From Thermaurantimonas sp046299575 (lineage in GTDB: Bacteria > Bacteroidota > Bacteroidia > Flavobacteriales > Schleiferiaceae): a stretch of DNA of 64,000 nt. This document shows positions 16,005-26,300 of the stretch, in pieces; position 1 is the first letter of the stretch, and every line of letters begins with the position of its first letter. Below the pieces are notes generated by a model, which was given only the letters and a program-made list of their open reading frames with translations, did no database searches and was not told the origin of the DNA. The stretch spans positions 124,001-188,000 of the forward strand of contig NZ_JBKBHX010000002.1 of the NCBI RefSeq assembly GCF_046299575.1, written 5' to 3'. A program made the translations under genes and the position numbers.

Positions 16005-16336
16005 TCTTTATCAGACAATTTGAGAATTTTAAGCAGTCTTTTTCCAAATTCTTCTATCACCTCGGCGGCTTCGTCATCGCTGGTAGCCCTGCGCAGTATA
16101 GTAGCAGAAGTCACAATGTTTTGATGGATAAATTTTTTCATAGCATCTACGCTCATGTCTTTAGTCCACAAGTCAAGGCGTAAGGTTTCTTGCTTCGAAT
16201 CGTCCCAAAGGGTCAAAAATGCGGCTTTTGCATCGGCGTGAAACACTCCTCCGTCAGGTGCATTCCATTCGATGCGTTCAGGTATCTGATTTTCGTCGAG
16301 CCAGACATCGAGGGTGATTTTTGCTTGTTTTTTCAT
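16001..16336 (-). CDS. gldC: Gliding motility protein GldC
   Basis: The 111-residue cytoplasmic protein matches GldC: KITLDVWLDENQIPERIEW at the start, then WDDSKQETLRLDLWTKDM and the C-terminal helix ILRRATSDDEAAEVIEEFG. GldC is linked to Bacteroidota gliding and acts next to the lipoprotein GldB; no biochemical activity is known to me. It lies 3 nt after gldB and overlaps the phosphatase gene by 4 nt, the classic gldB-gldC pairing. Confidence 0.92.
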   Translation of the reverse strand: MKKQAKITLDVWLDENQIPERIEWNAPDGGVFHADAKAAFLTLWDDSKQETLRLDLWTKDMSVDAMKKFIHQNIVTSATILRRATSDDEAAEVIEEFGKRLLKILKLSDKE

Positions 16337-16339
16337 TCG

Positions 16340-17317
16340 CTAAGGTTTATAATTTGCTTGGTAAAAAATGGTATTATAGTCAGTTGTATTTATCAAGTCT
16401 TTCAGAGTAACTTTTTTATTTTTTCGCATATATTGGCTCACAATTCTATATCCAACCCATCTCCCAAGTCTTCCAGGTATTTGATTATCGAATTCCGTTC
16501 CCATCTTAGTAAATGGAGCAGGGTCAATAAAATTCTTTTTTGTCATGTAATTTACATCAAAAAGTATCTTATTATTAACAAAATACAACCAAATATTTCT
16601 CTCGTTTTCTTCACAAAAATCAAGTTGTTCTTTTGTGTATTTAAAAATGGTGTATTCCTTTTCTTTTGGCAGCAATTTTCGAGTAATGTACAGTTTGATT
16701 CCTTCGCGAATCATGTGTGAAAGCAGCGTTTCTGAAGTTTGCTTATTCTCACTTATCAGAGATTCAGTAATGGCATAGGCTACATCTATGGGAATAAACT
16801 TTCTGTCGTGCTCTCGAGCTAGATATCTCGGCTGATTGCTATAAGCTGGATGCTCTTCACCTAAATACAAATCGAGAGCAATAAACAGTAGAGAGTCACT
16901 AAAAATTACAGGGTAATCGTAGTCTAAATGCGATATGTATGTGAACAAATAAAATTTTTTGAATGGAGGATTAAAGTGGTATTTATATCGCTCTAAAATA
17001 GGTACTATTTGCTCTATTTCTTTTTTGATATCTTTAAACGAATCTCCCACATGGGAATAAAGTACAAGATGAACAGAATCCATGAGAACATTCCTCCAAA
17101 ATTCGTCGTCTGTGTTAGTAAAAAAGGGGGCATATACCTCTTTTAATTTTGGCAGGCTATCAAATACATTTTCTGGCGAAAGTTTGAAAAAATCCTCCTC
17201 AAATCTCCCTACTATTAATTCAACTTTTTCCCTGAAATCTTCCTCTTTGGCACAGCGGTTGAAAAATAACAAAAAGGACACCGATAAAAGAGTACAATAT
17301 TTGATTATACGAGTCAT
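16340..17317 (-). CDS. gldB: Gliding motility lipoprotein GldB
   Basis: The 325-residue protein has a hydrophobic leader and C22 (RCAKEE) as the probable lipidated cysteine, matching GldB, a membrane lipoprotein needed for gliding. Conserved blocks DYDYPVIFSDSLLFIALDLYLG, RYLAREHD and the C-terminal GRWVGYRIV are present. I use the ATG at 17317 because the upstream ATG at 17356 would sit inside the divergent promoter region and before the signal peptide. The gene is more AT-rich than its surroundings. Confidence 0.9.
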   Translation of the reverse strand: MTRIIKYCTLLSVSFLLFFNRCAKEEDFREKVELIVGRFEEDFFKLSPENVFDSLPKLKEVYAPFFTNTDDEFWRNVLMDSVHLVLYSHVGDSFKDIKKEIEQIVPILERYKYHFNPPFKKFYLFTYISHLDYDYPVIFSDSLLFIALDLYLGEEHPAYSNQPRYLAREHDRKFIPIDVAYAITESLISENKQTSETLLSHMIREGIKLYITRKLLPKEKEYTIFKYTKEQLDFCEENERNIWLYFVNNKILFDVNYMTKKNFIDPAPFTKMGTEFDNQIPGRLGRWVGYRIVSQYMRKNKKVTLKDLINTTDYNTIFYQANYKP

Positions 17318-17332
17318 CTGAGAATTTGAAAA

Positions 17333-17340
17333 TACTTTTG
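17333..17340 (+). promoter_or_regulatory. -7 promoter element of the outer-membrane protein/nadE run
   Basis: TACTTTTG matches TAnnTTTG exactly. It makes the GTG at 17340 an unlikely start and favours the ATG at 17364. A divergent GATTTTTG (minus strand, 17353-17346, one mismatch) could serve gldB. Confidence 0.45.
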
Positions 17341-17363
17341 TGCAACAAAAATCCATTCGATCG

Positions 17364-18035
17364 ATGAGTTTTTCAAAGTTCCGTTACGCTTTGTACATTT
17401 TTTTGTTTTTAAGCTCATTTACAGCGTTTTCTCAAGTAACTAATACCTACAGATTAGGTATTTATGGAGCCTCAACTATTACCTGGATACCCTTTGACAA
17501 CGACCTTTATCGAGGTCCAGCGCGAATGGGATGGGGATTTGGATTTTTGTTTAATCGCTTTCTGAACAGCAAAAATGCCTTTGCAGCTGGACTTGACATT
17601 GGCTCCTTATATCACCACATCACTTATCCGGCGTACGACAGCATGATCGTCGGCAATCCCCTTATTAATGTTCGCATTAAAAACGACTTTCAATTTTTTT
17701 CATTTCCCGTTTCCTACCGAATGTTTTGGGGCCAGCTGGGCTATTACAATCCTTTTGTCAACTTTGGGTTTAACCTCGGATTTCGTCGCCGGCAAACGGT
17801 CGAATATGTACCCAACTACGAAAGTTTTAATCGAAACATCAACAATGGAATTTTATTTAATCTTCTCATAGGTGTAGGAACTACCTACGAAATAGCAGAA
17901 TCTACCGACCTGTTTTTCGAAGTTTTATTTAACAGAAGCCTGTTAAACAACATAAAAGAAACATCTGTTCCACAACTTAGAGGTGAGCAACCTCGTTTTT
18001 CATTTATCACAGTCAAGGCAGGATTGTTGTTTTAG
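17364..18035 (+). CDS. Predicted outer-membrane beta-barrel protein
   Basis: The 223-residue protein has a cleavable signal peptide (ending near SFTAFSQ) and alternating aromatic/polar strands through to a C-terminal ...FITVKAGLLF, typical of small outer-membrane barrels of about 8-10 strands. It resembles PorT-like barrels in size, but I do not see enough to call it the T9SS component PorT. It lies divergent from gldB and 4 nt before nadE, so it is likely co-transcribed with nadE. Confidence 0.7.
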   Translation: MSFSKFRYALYIFLFLSSFTAFSQVTNTYRLGIYGASTITWIPFDNDLYRGPARMGWGFGFLFNRFLNSKNAFAAGLDIGSLYHHITYPAYDSMIVGNPLINVRIKNDFQFFSFPVSYRMFWGQLGYYNPFVNFGFNLGFRRRQTVEYVPNYESFNRNINNGILFNLLIGVGTTYEIAESTDLFFEVLFNRSLLNNIKETSVPQLRGEQPRFSFITVKAGLLF

Positions 18036-18039
18036 GAAT

Positions 18040-18843
18040 ATGAATGCAGAAAGAGTAGCAAAGTACATAGCCGATTGGCTTAAAGAGTATGCTCTAACGG
18101 CGGGCAGTAAGGGATTTGTGGTCGGTATTTCAGGCGGAATAGACTCTGCCACAGTATCTGCTCTGTGTGCTCGCACAGGTTTAGAAGTTTTGGTCATTAC
18201 TATGCCCATCCACCAGGAGGCAAGCCAGCTTGAACGCGCTTCGAAGCACATCGATTGGTTAAAATCGCACTATCCCAATGTTAGATCCATAAAAGTGGAT
18301 CTAACCAAAGTATTTGATGACCTTGTGGCAACCTACCAGGCTGATACAACTAACCACCTTGTAAATCATTCTTTGGCCAATACACGTTCGCGACTCCGCA
18401 TGGTTACCCTCTATTTCTATGCTCAGGTCAATGGATTACTTGTGGCCGGTACGGGCAATAAGGTTGAGGATTTTGGAGTAGGTTTTTACACAAAATATGG
18501 CGATGGAGGTGTTGATCTGAGTCCTATCGCTGACCTCATGAAGTCTGAAGTGTATGCCTTAGGCCGGTATTTGGGCATCATTGATGACATCCTGAATGCA
18601 CCTCCCACCGATGGACTTTGGCACGACAATCGCACCGACGAACAGCAGCTCGGTGCCACTTATGCACAGCTCGAGTGGGCTATGCAAATGGTAGAAGCCG
18701 GAAAATCGCCTGAAGACTTCAAAGGAGAAGAACGCAGGGTCATAGAAGTTTTCCTGTCACATCATCGTCGCAACAAGCATAAAATGGTTCCAATACCCGT
18801 TTGTAAAATTCCTGAATCCATAAAAAATTCGTTCGCCAATTGA
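18040..18843 (+). CDS. nadE: Ammonia-dependent NAD(+) synthetase
   Basis: The 267-residue enzyme amidates deaminated NAD using ATP and ammonia. The PP-loop GISGGIDSA lies near residue 29, and the conserved ATP/NaAD segments AGTGNKVEDFGVGF and the DGLWHDNRTDE loop are present; there is no N-terminal glutaminase domain. I choose the ATG at 18040, 4 nt after the upstream stop. Its stop overlaps the TTG start of the next gene (TTGA). Confidence 0.95.
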   Translation: MNAERVAKYIADWLKEYALTAGSKGFVVGISGGIDSATVSALCARTGLEVLVITMPIHQEASQLERASKHIDWLKSHYPNVRSIKVDLTKVFDDLVATYQADTTNHLVNHSLANTRSRLRMVTLYFYAQVNGLLVAGTGNKVEDFGVGFYTKYGDGGVDLSPIADLMKSEVYALGRYLGIIDDILNAPPTDGLWHDNRTDEQQLGATYAQLEWAMQMVEAGKSPEDFKGEERRVIEVFLSHHRRNKHKMVPIPVCKIPESIKNSFAN

Positions 18844-19547
18844 GATACTTGCTTATTCTTGTGGCATTAATATTATCAAGGTTAGGAATTGCCCAAACGG
18901 ATGAGGTATTTCATGATGCCAAAGGACGTAAAACCGGATATTGGAAAAAATATTACCCAAACAAGCAATTAAAATTCGAAGGCCGCTTTGAAAACGATAT
19001 CGAAGTTGGGGTTTTTAAATATTATCACGAAAACGGAAAATTAAAGACAGAAAACACCTTTAGAGGTAAAACGGGAATTTGTTATTCAAAACAATATGAC
19101 CAAAACGGCCGTCTTTTGGCCGAAGGAATCTACAACAAACGCCAAAAAGACAGTGTTTGGACATATTACAACGAACAAGGGGTAAAGATTTCTCAAGAAT
19201 CTTATGCAAATGGAAAACTTCATGGTCCTGTAATTACTTATTTTCTCAACGGAAAAGTGGCAGAGCGTATTGAATATTTTAATGGTGTCCGCCAGGGCAT
19301 TTGGGAGCAATTTTTTGAAGATGGCAATCGCAGTATTTCAGCCACCTACAAGGCAGGTAAATTGCACGGAGAGGCAACGTATTATTCTGTATTTGGCTCA
19401 GTGCGGGCAAAGGGTACTTACCTTGACGGAGTGCGTCACGGCGATTGGTTTTTTTACAACGACGAAGGTCGCCCGGAGCGCAAAGAGACCTATCAGAACG
19501 GATTTTTAGTGCGCATGGTTGAATATTCTAAAAAATCAGCCCAATAA
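18840..19547 (+). CDS. Exported MORN-repeat (YwqK-like) protein
   Basis: The 235-residue protein has a signal peptide ending near GIAQ and about eight repeats of roughly 20-24 residues with the pattern G.W..Y...G....E..Y.NG, the MORN/YwqK repeat. It is probably exported to the periplasm or surface; the function of these repeats in Bacteroidota is not established. The start is a TTG that overlaps the nadE stop (TTGA); no later ATG keeps the signal peptide. Its TAA overlaps the mnmA ATG by one base. Confidence 0.82.
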   Translation: MRYLLILVALILSRLGIAQTDEVFHDAKGRKTGYWKKYYPNKQLKFEGRFENDIEVGVFKYYHENGKLKTENTFRGKTGICYSKQYDQNGRLLAEGIYNKRQKDSVWTYYNEQGVKISQESYANGKLHGPVITYFLNGKVAERIEYFNGVRQGIWEQFFEDGNRSISATYKAGKLHGEATYYSVFGSVRAKGTYLDGVRHGDWFFYNDEGRPERKETYQNGFLVRMVEYSKKSAQ

Positions 19548-20737
19548 TGGCTCGTGTAGTAGTAGGCATGTCGGGCGGTGTAGACAGCAGTGTAGCTGCT
19601 TTGCTACTCCAGCAACAAGGGCACGAAGTCATCGGTATTTTCATGCGCAATTGGAACGATGAATCCGTGACTCTCAACAACGAATGCCCGTGGGTAGACG
19701 ACAGCCAGGATGCACTGATGGTTGCCGAATCGCTCGGAATTCCTTTCAGAGTGATCGATTTTAGCGAAACGTATAAAAAGAGGATCGTCGACTATATGTT
19801 TGCCGAGTACGAGGCTGGCCGTACACCCAATCCCGATGTGCTCTGCAATCGAGAAATAAAGTTTGATGTGTTTCTCGAAGAGGCTTTAAAACTAGGTGCA
19901 GATTTCGTAGCAACGGGCCATTATTGTCGAAAGGAAGTAGAGACATCAGCAAGTGGAACTGAAATTCATCGCCTTTTAAAAGGTGCAGACCATACCAAGG
20001 ATCAAAGCTATTTTCTCTGCCAAGTGAGGCAATCACAATTAGCTAAAGCTCTTTTTCCCATTGGCCACCTACAAAAATCGGAAGTTCGAAAAATTGCTCA
20101 GCAGCACGGTCTGATTACGGCAAATAAAAAAGATTCACAGGGATTGTGTTTTATAGGAAAGGTTAGCCTTCCAGAATTTTTACAACAACAGTTAAAACCC
20201 AAAAAAGGAAAAATCATTCTAATTCCTCCACAAGCTCTGCACGTTGCACATTATACGGGTACAGAGGAAATCACCCTTGAAAATCTGGAAGGGTGGGCTA
20301 CTCCTCCTTTACTCACAGCCTCAATGGGTCAAACAATAGGCGAGCACAGTGGAGCACATTACTTTACCATAGGCCAACGCAAAGGGCTTGGCTTAGGAGG
20401 TATGAAATTGCCGCCTTTTGTGATAGGAACCGATGTGCATGAAAACATCTTGTTTGTAGGCGAAGGCGAAGATCATCCTGGACTATACCGCAGCGCCTTG
20501 AAAATGAAAAATGAAACGCTTAACTGGATAGTTCCGGAAGAACAATTACTACCCGGCGAGCGTAAAAAGTACATGTGTAGAATCCGTTATCGTCAAGAGC
20601 TTGAACCTGCCACACTTTATGTTTTCGAAGAATACAGTTATCTACTTTTCGATAAGCCTCAAAAGGCCATTACTCCCGGCCAATTTGCTGTGTGGTATGA
20701 AGGTGAGTATTTAGTGGGTAGCGGTGTAATTCATTAG
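19547..20737 (+). CDS. mnmA: tRNA 2-thiouridine(34) synthase MnmA
   Basis: The 396-residue enzyme thiolates U34 of tRNA-Lys, -Glu and -Gln. The PP-loop GMSGGVDSS is at 7-15, and the catalytic cysteines are C100 (LCNREIKF) and C201 (GLCFIG). The C-terminal barrel domain includes YTIGQRKGL-like FTIGQRKGLGLGG. Length is slightly above the usual 360 because of a segment near 225-265. With MnmD (1114) the window encodes two steps of wobble-uridine modification. The start overlaps the upstream stop (TAATG). Confidence 0.96.
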   Translation: MARVVVGMSGGVDSSVAALLLQQQGHEVIGIFMRNWNDESVTLNNECPWVDDSQDALMVAESLGIPFRVIDFSETYKKRIVDYMFAEYEAGRTPNPDVLCNREIKFDVFLEEALKLGADFVATGHYCRKEVETSASGTEIHRLLKGADHTKDQSYFLCQVRQSQLAKALFPIGHLQKSEVRKIAQQHGLITANKKDSQGLCFIGKVSLPEFLQQQLKPKKGKIILIPPQALHVAHYTGTEEITLENLEGWATPPLLTASMGQTIGEHSGAHYFTIGQRKGLGLGGMKLPPFVIGTDVHENILFVGEGEDHPGLYRSALKMKNETLNWIVPEEQLLPGERKKYMCRIRYRQELEPATLYVFEEYSYLLFDKPQKAITPGQFAVWYEGEYLVGSGVIH

Positions 20738-20741
20738 AAAC

Positions 20742-22316
20742 ATGAAAAAAGTAATTATTATCATTCTTTTCGCACTGGAGTCGATAGCTTATGCCCAGCA
20801 GCATTACATTGTTTATTTAAAAGATAAAGGCAGTAATGATCATTTGCTTACAGATCCTCAAAAGTTTTTAAGTGCACGCGCAATATTGAGAAAACAGGCG
20901 CACAATATACCCATCGATGCTACTGATCTTCCTGTTTGTAACCATTATATAAGTGCGGTTTCGGATGTCGTCGGAACGGAAGGTAAAATTTTACAAAAAA
21001 GCAAGTGGCTCAATGCGCTTTTTTTGAGTACATCTGAGCACAAAATCAATCAAATAGCTCAATTGCCTTTTGTATCTCATGTAGTACCCTATGCACCCAA
21101 AATTTCTGTTACTGCACGTACGCAAATTGTTAATCATGGCCTCAGCAAGCCTCAGATAGAAATGCTGAAAGGGCAATATCTTCACAATCAAGGCTATTTA
21201 GGTCAGGGTATGCTCATAGCCGTTTTCGATGGCGGATTTTTTAATACAGATAATGCTTCTGTATTTGATTCACTCTACCAATCTGGTCGATTAAAATTCA
21301 CGTATAATTTTAATAACAACAGCACAAACGTGTACTTTCCCGGTTCGCATGGCACTTCTGTATTAGGTGTCTTGGCCTCTTATGCACCGGGACAAATGGT
21401 AGGTACTGCGCCAAAGGCAGATTACATTTTGCTCCAAACAGAATTCGAACCGACCGAAACTCGACAGGAAGAATACAACTGGCTCGCTGGAGCTGAATTA
21501 AGTGATTCGTTAGGGGTAGATGTTATCAATTCTTCATTGGGCTACAGCACATTCGATAATCCTGCAGATAACTACACAGTTGCACAGCTCAATGGACAGA
21601 CTGCTATAGTAACCCAAGCGGCTCTTTGGGCTGCGCGAAAGGGAATGCTTGTTGTGAATTCAGCTGGCAATGAAGGCAATAGTAGCTGGCAGAAAATCCT
21701 TTTCCCGGCAGATGCTGACTCAATACTGGCTGTAGGTGGAGTAAACAGCGCCGGACAGCGAGTCAATTTCAGCAGTATGGGACCAACGGCGGATCAGCGC
21801 ATAAAACCTGATGTCGCAGCTCAGGCCTTTCAGGTATTTACAATCAACAGCAGCGGGAATGCAACAACTGCCAACGGAACTTCCTTTTCAGCACCCTTGA
21901 TCAGTGGCCTTGCAGCTTGTCTTTGGCAGATGTATCCGAACAAGTCGTTTTTCGACATTCGAAATGCCATTATGCTCAGCGGTCACAAGGCGTCAAATCC
22001 AGATACATTGTTGGGTTTTGGAATTCCTGACTTTCAGCTTGCAGCTCAGTTGCTACTGTCTCAATCCGAAATGGAAGACCATAACCAAAAAATTAGCATA
22101 TTTCCTAATCCAGTAAAAGATATGCTTCAAATAAAAATTCCAGAATCTACTGAAATCAGCGATATTAGGATTTACGATGGATATGGTCGGCTTTTGAAGT
22201 ATTTTAATGACGATTATGGTGGTGGTATAAATGTATCATCCCTTACTTCAGGGATATACTTTATCACTTTTATTTTTAACGGCCAAAAAATCACGAAAAA
22301 ATTTTTAAAGCTTTGA
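20742..22316 (+). CDS. Secreted S8 (subtilisin) peptidase with T9SS type A signal
   Basis: The 524-residue protein has a signal peptide (to about A18), a propeptide-like region, and a subtilase domain with D163 (VFDGG), H203 (GSHGTS), oxyanion N310 and S381 (NGTSFSAP). The last 75 residues (from IFPNPVKD) are a T9SS type A sorting domain ending KKFLKL, so it is exported across the outer membrane and probably anchored or released there. It lies 4 nt after mnmA. Its TGA overlaps the TTG start of the next gene. Confidence 0.93.
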   Translation: MKKVIIIILFALESIAYAQQHYIVYLKDKGSNDHLLTDPQKFLSARAILRKQAHNIPIDATDLPVCNHYISAVSDVVGTEGKILQKSKWLNALFLSTSEHKINQIAQLPFVSHVVPYAPKISVTARTQIVNHGLSKPQIEMLKGQYLHNQGYLGQGMLIAVFDGGFFNTDNASVFDSLYQSGRLKFTYNFNNNSTNVYFPGSHGTSVLGVLASYAPGQMVGTAPKADYILLQTEFEPTETRQEEYNWLAGAELSDSLGVDVINSSLGYSTFDNPADNYTVAQLNGQTAIVTQAALWAARKGMLVVNSAGNEGNSSWQKILFPADADSILAVGGVNSAGQRVNFSSMGPTADQRIKPDVAAQAFQVFTINSSGNATTANGTSFSAPLISGLAACLWQMYPNKSFFDIRNAIMLSGHKASNPDTLLGFGIPDFQLAAQLLLSQSEMEDHNQKISIFPNPVKDMLQIKIPESTEISDIRIYDGYGRLLKYFNDDYGGGINVSSLTSGIYFITFIFNGQKITKKFLKL

Positions 22317-23278
22317 TAGAAAAGAGATTTGATTTTTCACAAAACAGAGTTTGTTCCCTCTTTGGAATTCGATATCCGTTGATTCAGGCTGGTATGATCT
22401 GGGTAAGTGGCTGGAAGCTAGCTCGGGCAGTAAGCGATGCCGGAGGATTGGGGATTATAGGAGCAGGCAGCATGTATCCTGACGTTTTGAGAGAACATAT
22501 CCAAAAATTTAAAGCCCACTCTGACAAGCCTTTTGCCGTAAATGTGCCAATGCTGTATCCTGATTTAGACAAAATTGTGGATATCATCATTGAAGAAAGA
22601 GTTCCCATTGTCTTTACTTCAGCCGGTAATCCAGCTACCTATACCCCAAAGTTTAAAGACAATGGTCTTAAGGTAGTTCATGTAGTGAGTAGTGTAAAAT
22701 TTGCCCTTAAGGCACAAGCAGCAGGTGTAGATGCCGTGGTGGCTGAAGGCTTTGAGGCAGGTGGCCACAATGGCAGAGAGGAAACTACGACAATGGTTTT
22801 AATTCCGGCAGTCAGACGTGAGGTTGACATTCCGTTGATTGCTGCAGGAGGTATCGGGTCCGGAGCCTCCATGATGGCTGCTATGGTTTTAGGCGCTGAA
22901 GGGGTGCAGGTAGGTTCCCGATTTGCCGCATCTGAAGAAAGTTCCGCTCATCAAGCCTTTAAAAAAGCGATTGTAAATGCCAAAGAAGGAGACACCATAC
23001 TGACGCTTAAAGAATTAGCTCCGGTACGTCTGATAAAAAACAAGTTTTACGAACAGGTGAAGGCTGCATATGAACGCGGTGCCACTGTGGCGGAGCTAAA
23101 ACAAATTCTCGGCAGAGCTCGTGCAAAAAAAGGTATGTTTGAAGGCGATCTGGACGAAGGCGAGCTCGAAATAGGTCAAATTTCCGCCTTAATAGACGAG
23201 ATAAAACCAGCAGCTCAGATACTTCAGGAAATTATTTCGGAATACAATGAATTAAAAGCTGCGATTAGAAACTCATAG
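22313..23278 (+). CDS. Nitronate monooxygenase / FMN-dependent oxidoreductase
   Basis: The 321-residue TIM-barrel flavoprotein belongs to the NMO/2-nitropropane dioxygenase family, which also includes FabK enoyl-ACP reductases. The N-terminal PLIQAGMIWVSG, the GFEAGGHNG motif near residue 145 and the phosphate-binding IPLIAAGGIGSG and GAEGVQVGSRF are typical. Substrate is uncertain. The start is a TTG overlapping the protease stop (TTGA); the next Met is inside the conserved core, so TTG is needed. Confidence 0.85.
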   Translation: MIEKRFDFSQNRVCSLFGIRYPLIQAGMIWVSGWKLARAVSDAGGLGIIGAGSMYPDVLREHIQKFKAHSDKPFAVNVPMLYPDLDKIVDIIIEERVPIVFTSAGNPATYTPKFKDNGLKVVHVVSSVKFALKAQAAGVDAVVAEGFEAGGHNGREETTTMVLIPAVRREVDIPLIAAGGIGSGASMMAAMVLGAEGVQVGSRFAASEESSAHQAFKKAIVNAKEGDTILTLKELAPVRLIKNKFYEQVKAAYERGATVAELKQILGRARAKKGMFEGDLDEGELEIGQISALIDEIKPAAQILQEIISEYNELKAAIRNS

Positions 23279-23382
23279 GCAATCGCTAATTAATAAAAAT
23301 TGGAAATTAATTCCAGTATTTGCATCAAGTTTTTGCGGTTTATTGTATCTACTTTTAATTTGTATCAAATAAGGTCTATCAA

Positions 23383-26300
23383 ATGAGGATGCGCAAAATT
23401 TTACTCGTATTCATAATCCTATCTCTCTCTTCTTTTTTTACCCAACAAATTAATGCAAGTCATATTCGAGGTGGAGAAATCACATGGCGCTGTGCACCCA
23501 ATGGTGGTTGGATTTTCACTTTTAAAATCTACGGAGAATGTGGTAGTACTGTAATAAATCAGTTTGAAACTAGCCTTACTCAGCAGCTTCAGATCCAGAA
23601 TTATCCAACATTAGGTGGCGTCACGAATTTTACAGTAAACCGCATCAGCAGACAAGATATTTCACCAAAGTGCTGGAATCCAAACTGGGAATGGCGCTGT
23701 ACACCAAATAATCAACCTCCCTACAATGGACAGAATCCACAATGTCCTCCTCAATTTACGCCTTGCAACTGGAATGGACAATCATACGGTGCCGTGGCAG
23801 AATTTGTTTACGAATCCGCTCCCATAATGCTGACAGGAACCCCTCCTTCACAAGGATGGATTGTAAGCTGGAATGTATGCTGCAGAAACAATTCGATAAA
23901 CATTGTTGGTGCTTCATCCCAGAGTGCCTGGTTTCGCAGTGTTATGCTTCCCAAACCTAATCTTACGGGCACAGGATTTATGAACGCTTCTACTTGTTAC
24001 GACAATTCACCACAGTTTCTTGAGCCTCCTGTTGTTGTAATCTGTGCCGGCAATCCTCAGATATACAGCCCATTGTCTTTCGATAAAGACCTTGATCCCG
24101 TACAGTATTCCTTCGCAAACGGACTTGGTAATAACGGTACTCCTATGGCATGGGCTACTGGGTACTCAGCTAATCAGCCATTTCCCACAAATGCTCCAAA
24201 CGGACCCACTACAATAGATCCAAATACAGGAAGTATTACAATCAATCAGATAGGCAACATCACAGAAGGTAACTATTTGCTTGTAATCAGGGTTACATCA
24301 TTTTGTGGAGGAGTGCCAATCGCAGAGGTATACAGGGATGTTCAGATCTCGATTGTGAATTGTCAGAAAATACCAGGCAATCCTCCTAACAATGCCCCCA
24401 CGCTTACCATTTCACCCATCGGAAATTTAAATTACACACTTTCAGGTAATAATCTGACGGTATATGCAAAAGCTAAAGATACCATTCAGTTTAACCTGCT
24501 AGCTCAGGACGTTGATCTGAATCCCTTACCTCCGACCAACATTCCTGCCATACCACAGCAGGTACGTTTTTTCGCTGCCGGTGGTCAGGTAGGTGCTAAT
24601 TTTACGGATACGAATAGTTGTGATTTTCCACCTTGCGCTGTGATGCATCCCGGACCAGGTCAAACCGGCTATACAAATCCGGTTAACAACGCGATTAAAT
24701 TTTTCTGGAGAACTGATTGTAATCACCTCAGTAGTAATTCGATATGTGGTATTACAGGACTAAATGAATATGTCTTTACCCTTCGAATGTCCGACAATTA
24801 TTGCCCGTCGCCGGCAATTGCCATCGCTACAGTAAGGGTAATCATCAATGCTTCATCCGCTGATTCAGCTCGTTTACACTGTGTAAACCGACTGAACAAC
24901 AATGGGGTGTATCAACTGAACTGGACGCCTCCTCAAGATACAGGTTATAATTTTAATTACTACATCGTTTACGGTAGTCCTAATCCTGCTGGCCCTTATG
25001 TTCCGCTCGATACCTTATATGGATGGGCTACCAACACATACACAACACAGCCACTTACACCGGCAATTGGATGGAGCTTTTATGTGGCTTCGAACATGGG
25101 ATGTAACTACAGCTCAAATTCCGATACTCTTCGAGCCATTGAACTCAATTTGAATGTATTCCCGCCAAACAACGGTCAGTTTGGCCAAATGACCTGGAAC
25201 GACATCAAAGTAAATGGAAGTTCTGACAAGTTCTTTTCCATTTGGGCTGAAGTACCCAAAGGTTCGAACAATTGGGTAAAACTCGATTCTACCAAGCTCT
25301 TTACCTACACCGATACAGTTAACGCCTGCGGAGATACAGTCGCATTTCAAATACGCGCTCAGCCTGATAGCGGATCTACTTGTTTTGCCTTTTCCAATAT
25401 CAGCGACGGTTACTTTACAGATATATCGAATACCGATACAATGAACATCGTCTATGTGACGGTAAATAATAACAAGGCACAAATCGACTTTCTACCCAGT
25501 AAATCGGGAGATGTGGTAAAATACTACATCCTAAGCGGAAATCCTTTTACAAATACCTGGTCAATAGTCGATACACTTGACTTAAATGACCCACTGCCGC
25601 ATGTATGGCAGGCTTCAAATGCAGGCAATCAGATTGAGTATTTCCGTGTGATATCAGCAGATAGCTGCGGAAACTTCTCGGACGACCAGGTAGTTCAATG
25701 GCACAATACCCTGCTAATAAATTATATACTTAGGGTTTGTGATGGTACAAATACCCTTTTCTGGAATCGTTATAACGGCTGGGGCAATGACCTGGTCGGT
25801 TACGAAGTGTATGCCGACATAAATTCACCCATTCTTGGAAACTTGCCCAATCAGTTGCTCTTTACTGGTACACCAAACGATACTTTCTACGTTCAAACAA
25901 GTTTTGAAGAAGGAGCTGATTATTGCTATCGGGTCGAAGCCATACATTCGAATGGACTAAGGTCAGTTTCACAAATTACCTGTATGAATCCTGGTGTACT
26001 TATTCCGTCAAGTCTAATGTATATTCCTTATACTGAGGTAAAAAATAATGCAATTCACCTTGAATTCTTCTACGATGGTAACGCCGACATTCGAGAGTAC
26101 GTGCTCCAAAGAGGTCATTCAGCCAATGGACCCTTCTACGAAATCGTCAGATTCCCGCATAATACTGTACCTCCCTTCAGACATACATTTACTGATAACA
26201 AGGTGGATATCAATCAATCGTATTTCTACCGAGTCGTAGGGGTAAATAATTGTGACACCATCGGCGCAGTATCAAATCACGCTCGCAACATTGTGGTAAA

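Noticed and set aside
17364..18035. Calling the small barrel PorT
   Set aside because: Size fits and gldBC is adjacent, but I see no residues that distinguish PorT from other small outer-membrane barrels.
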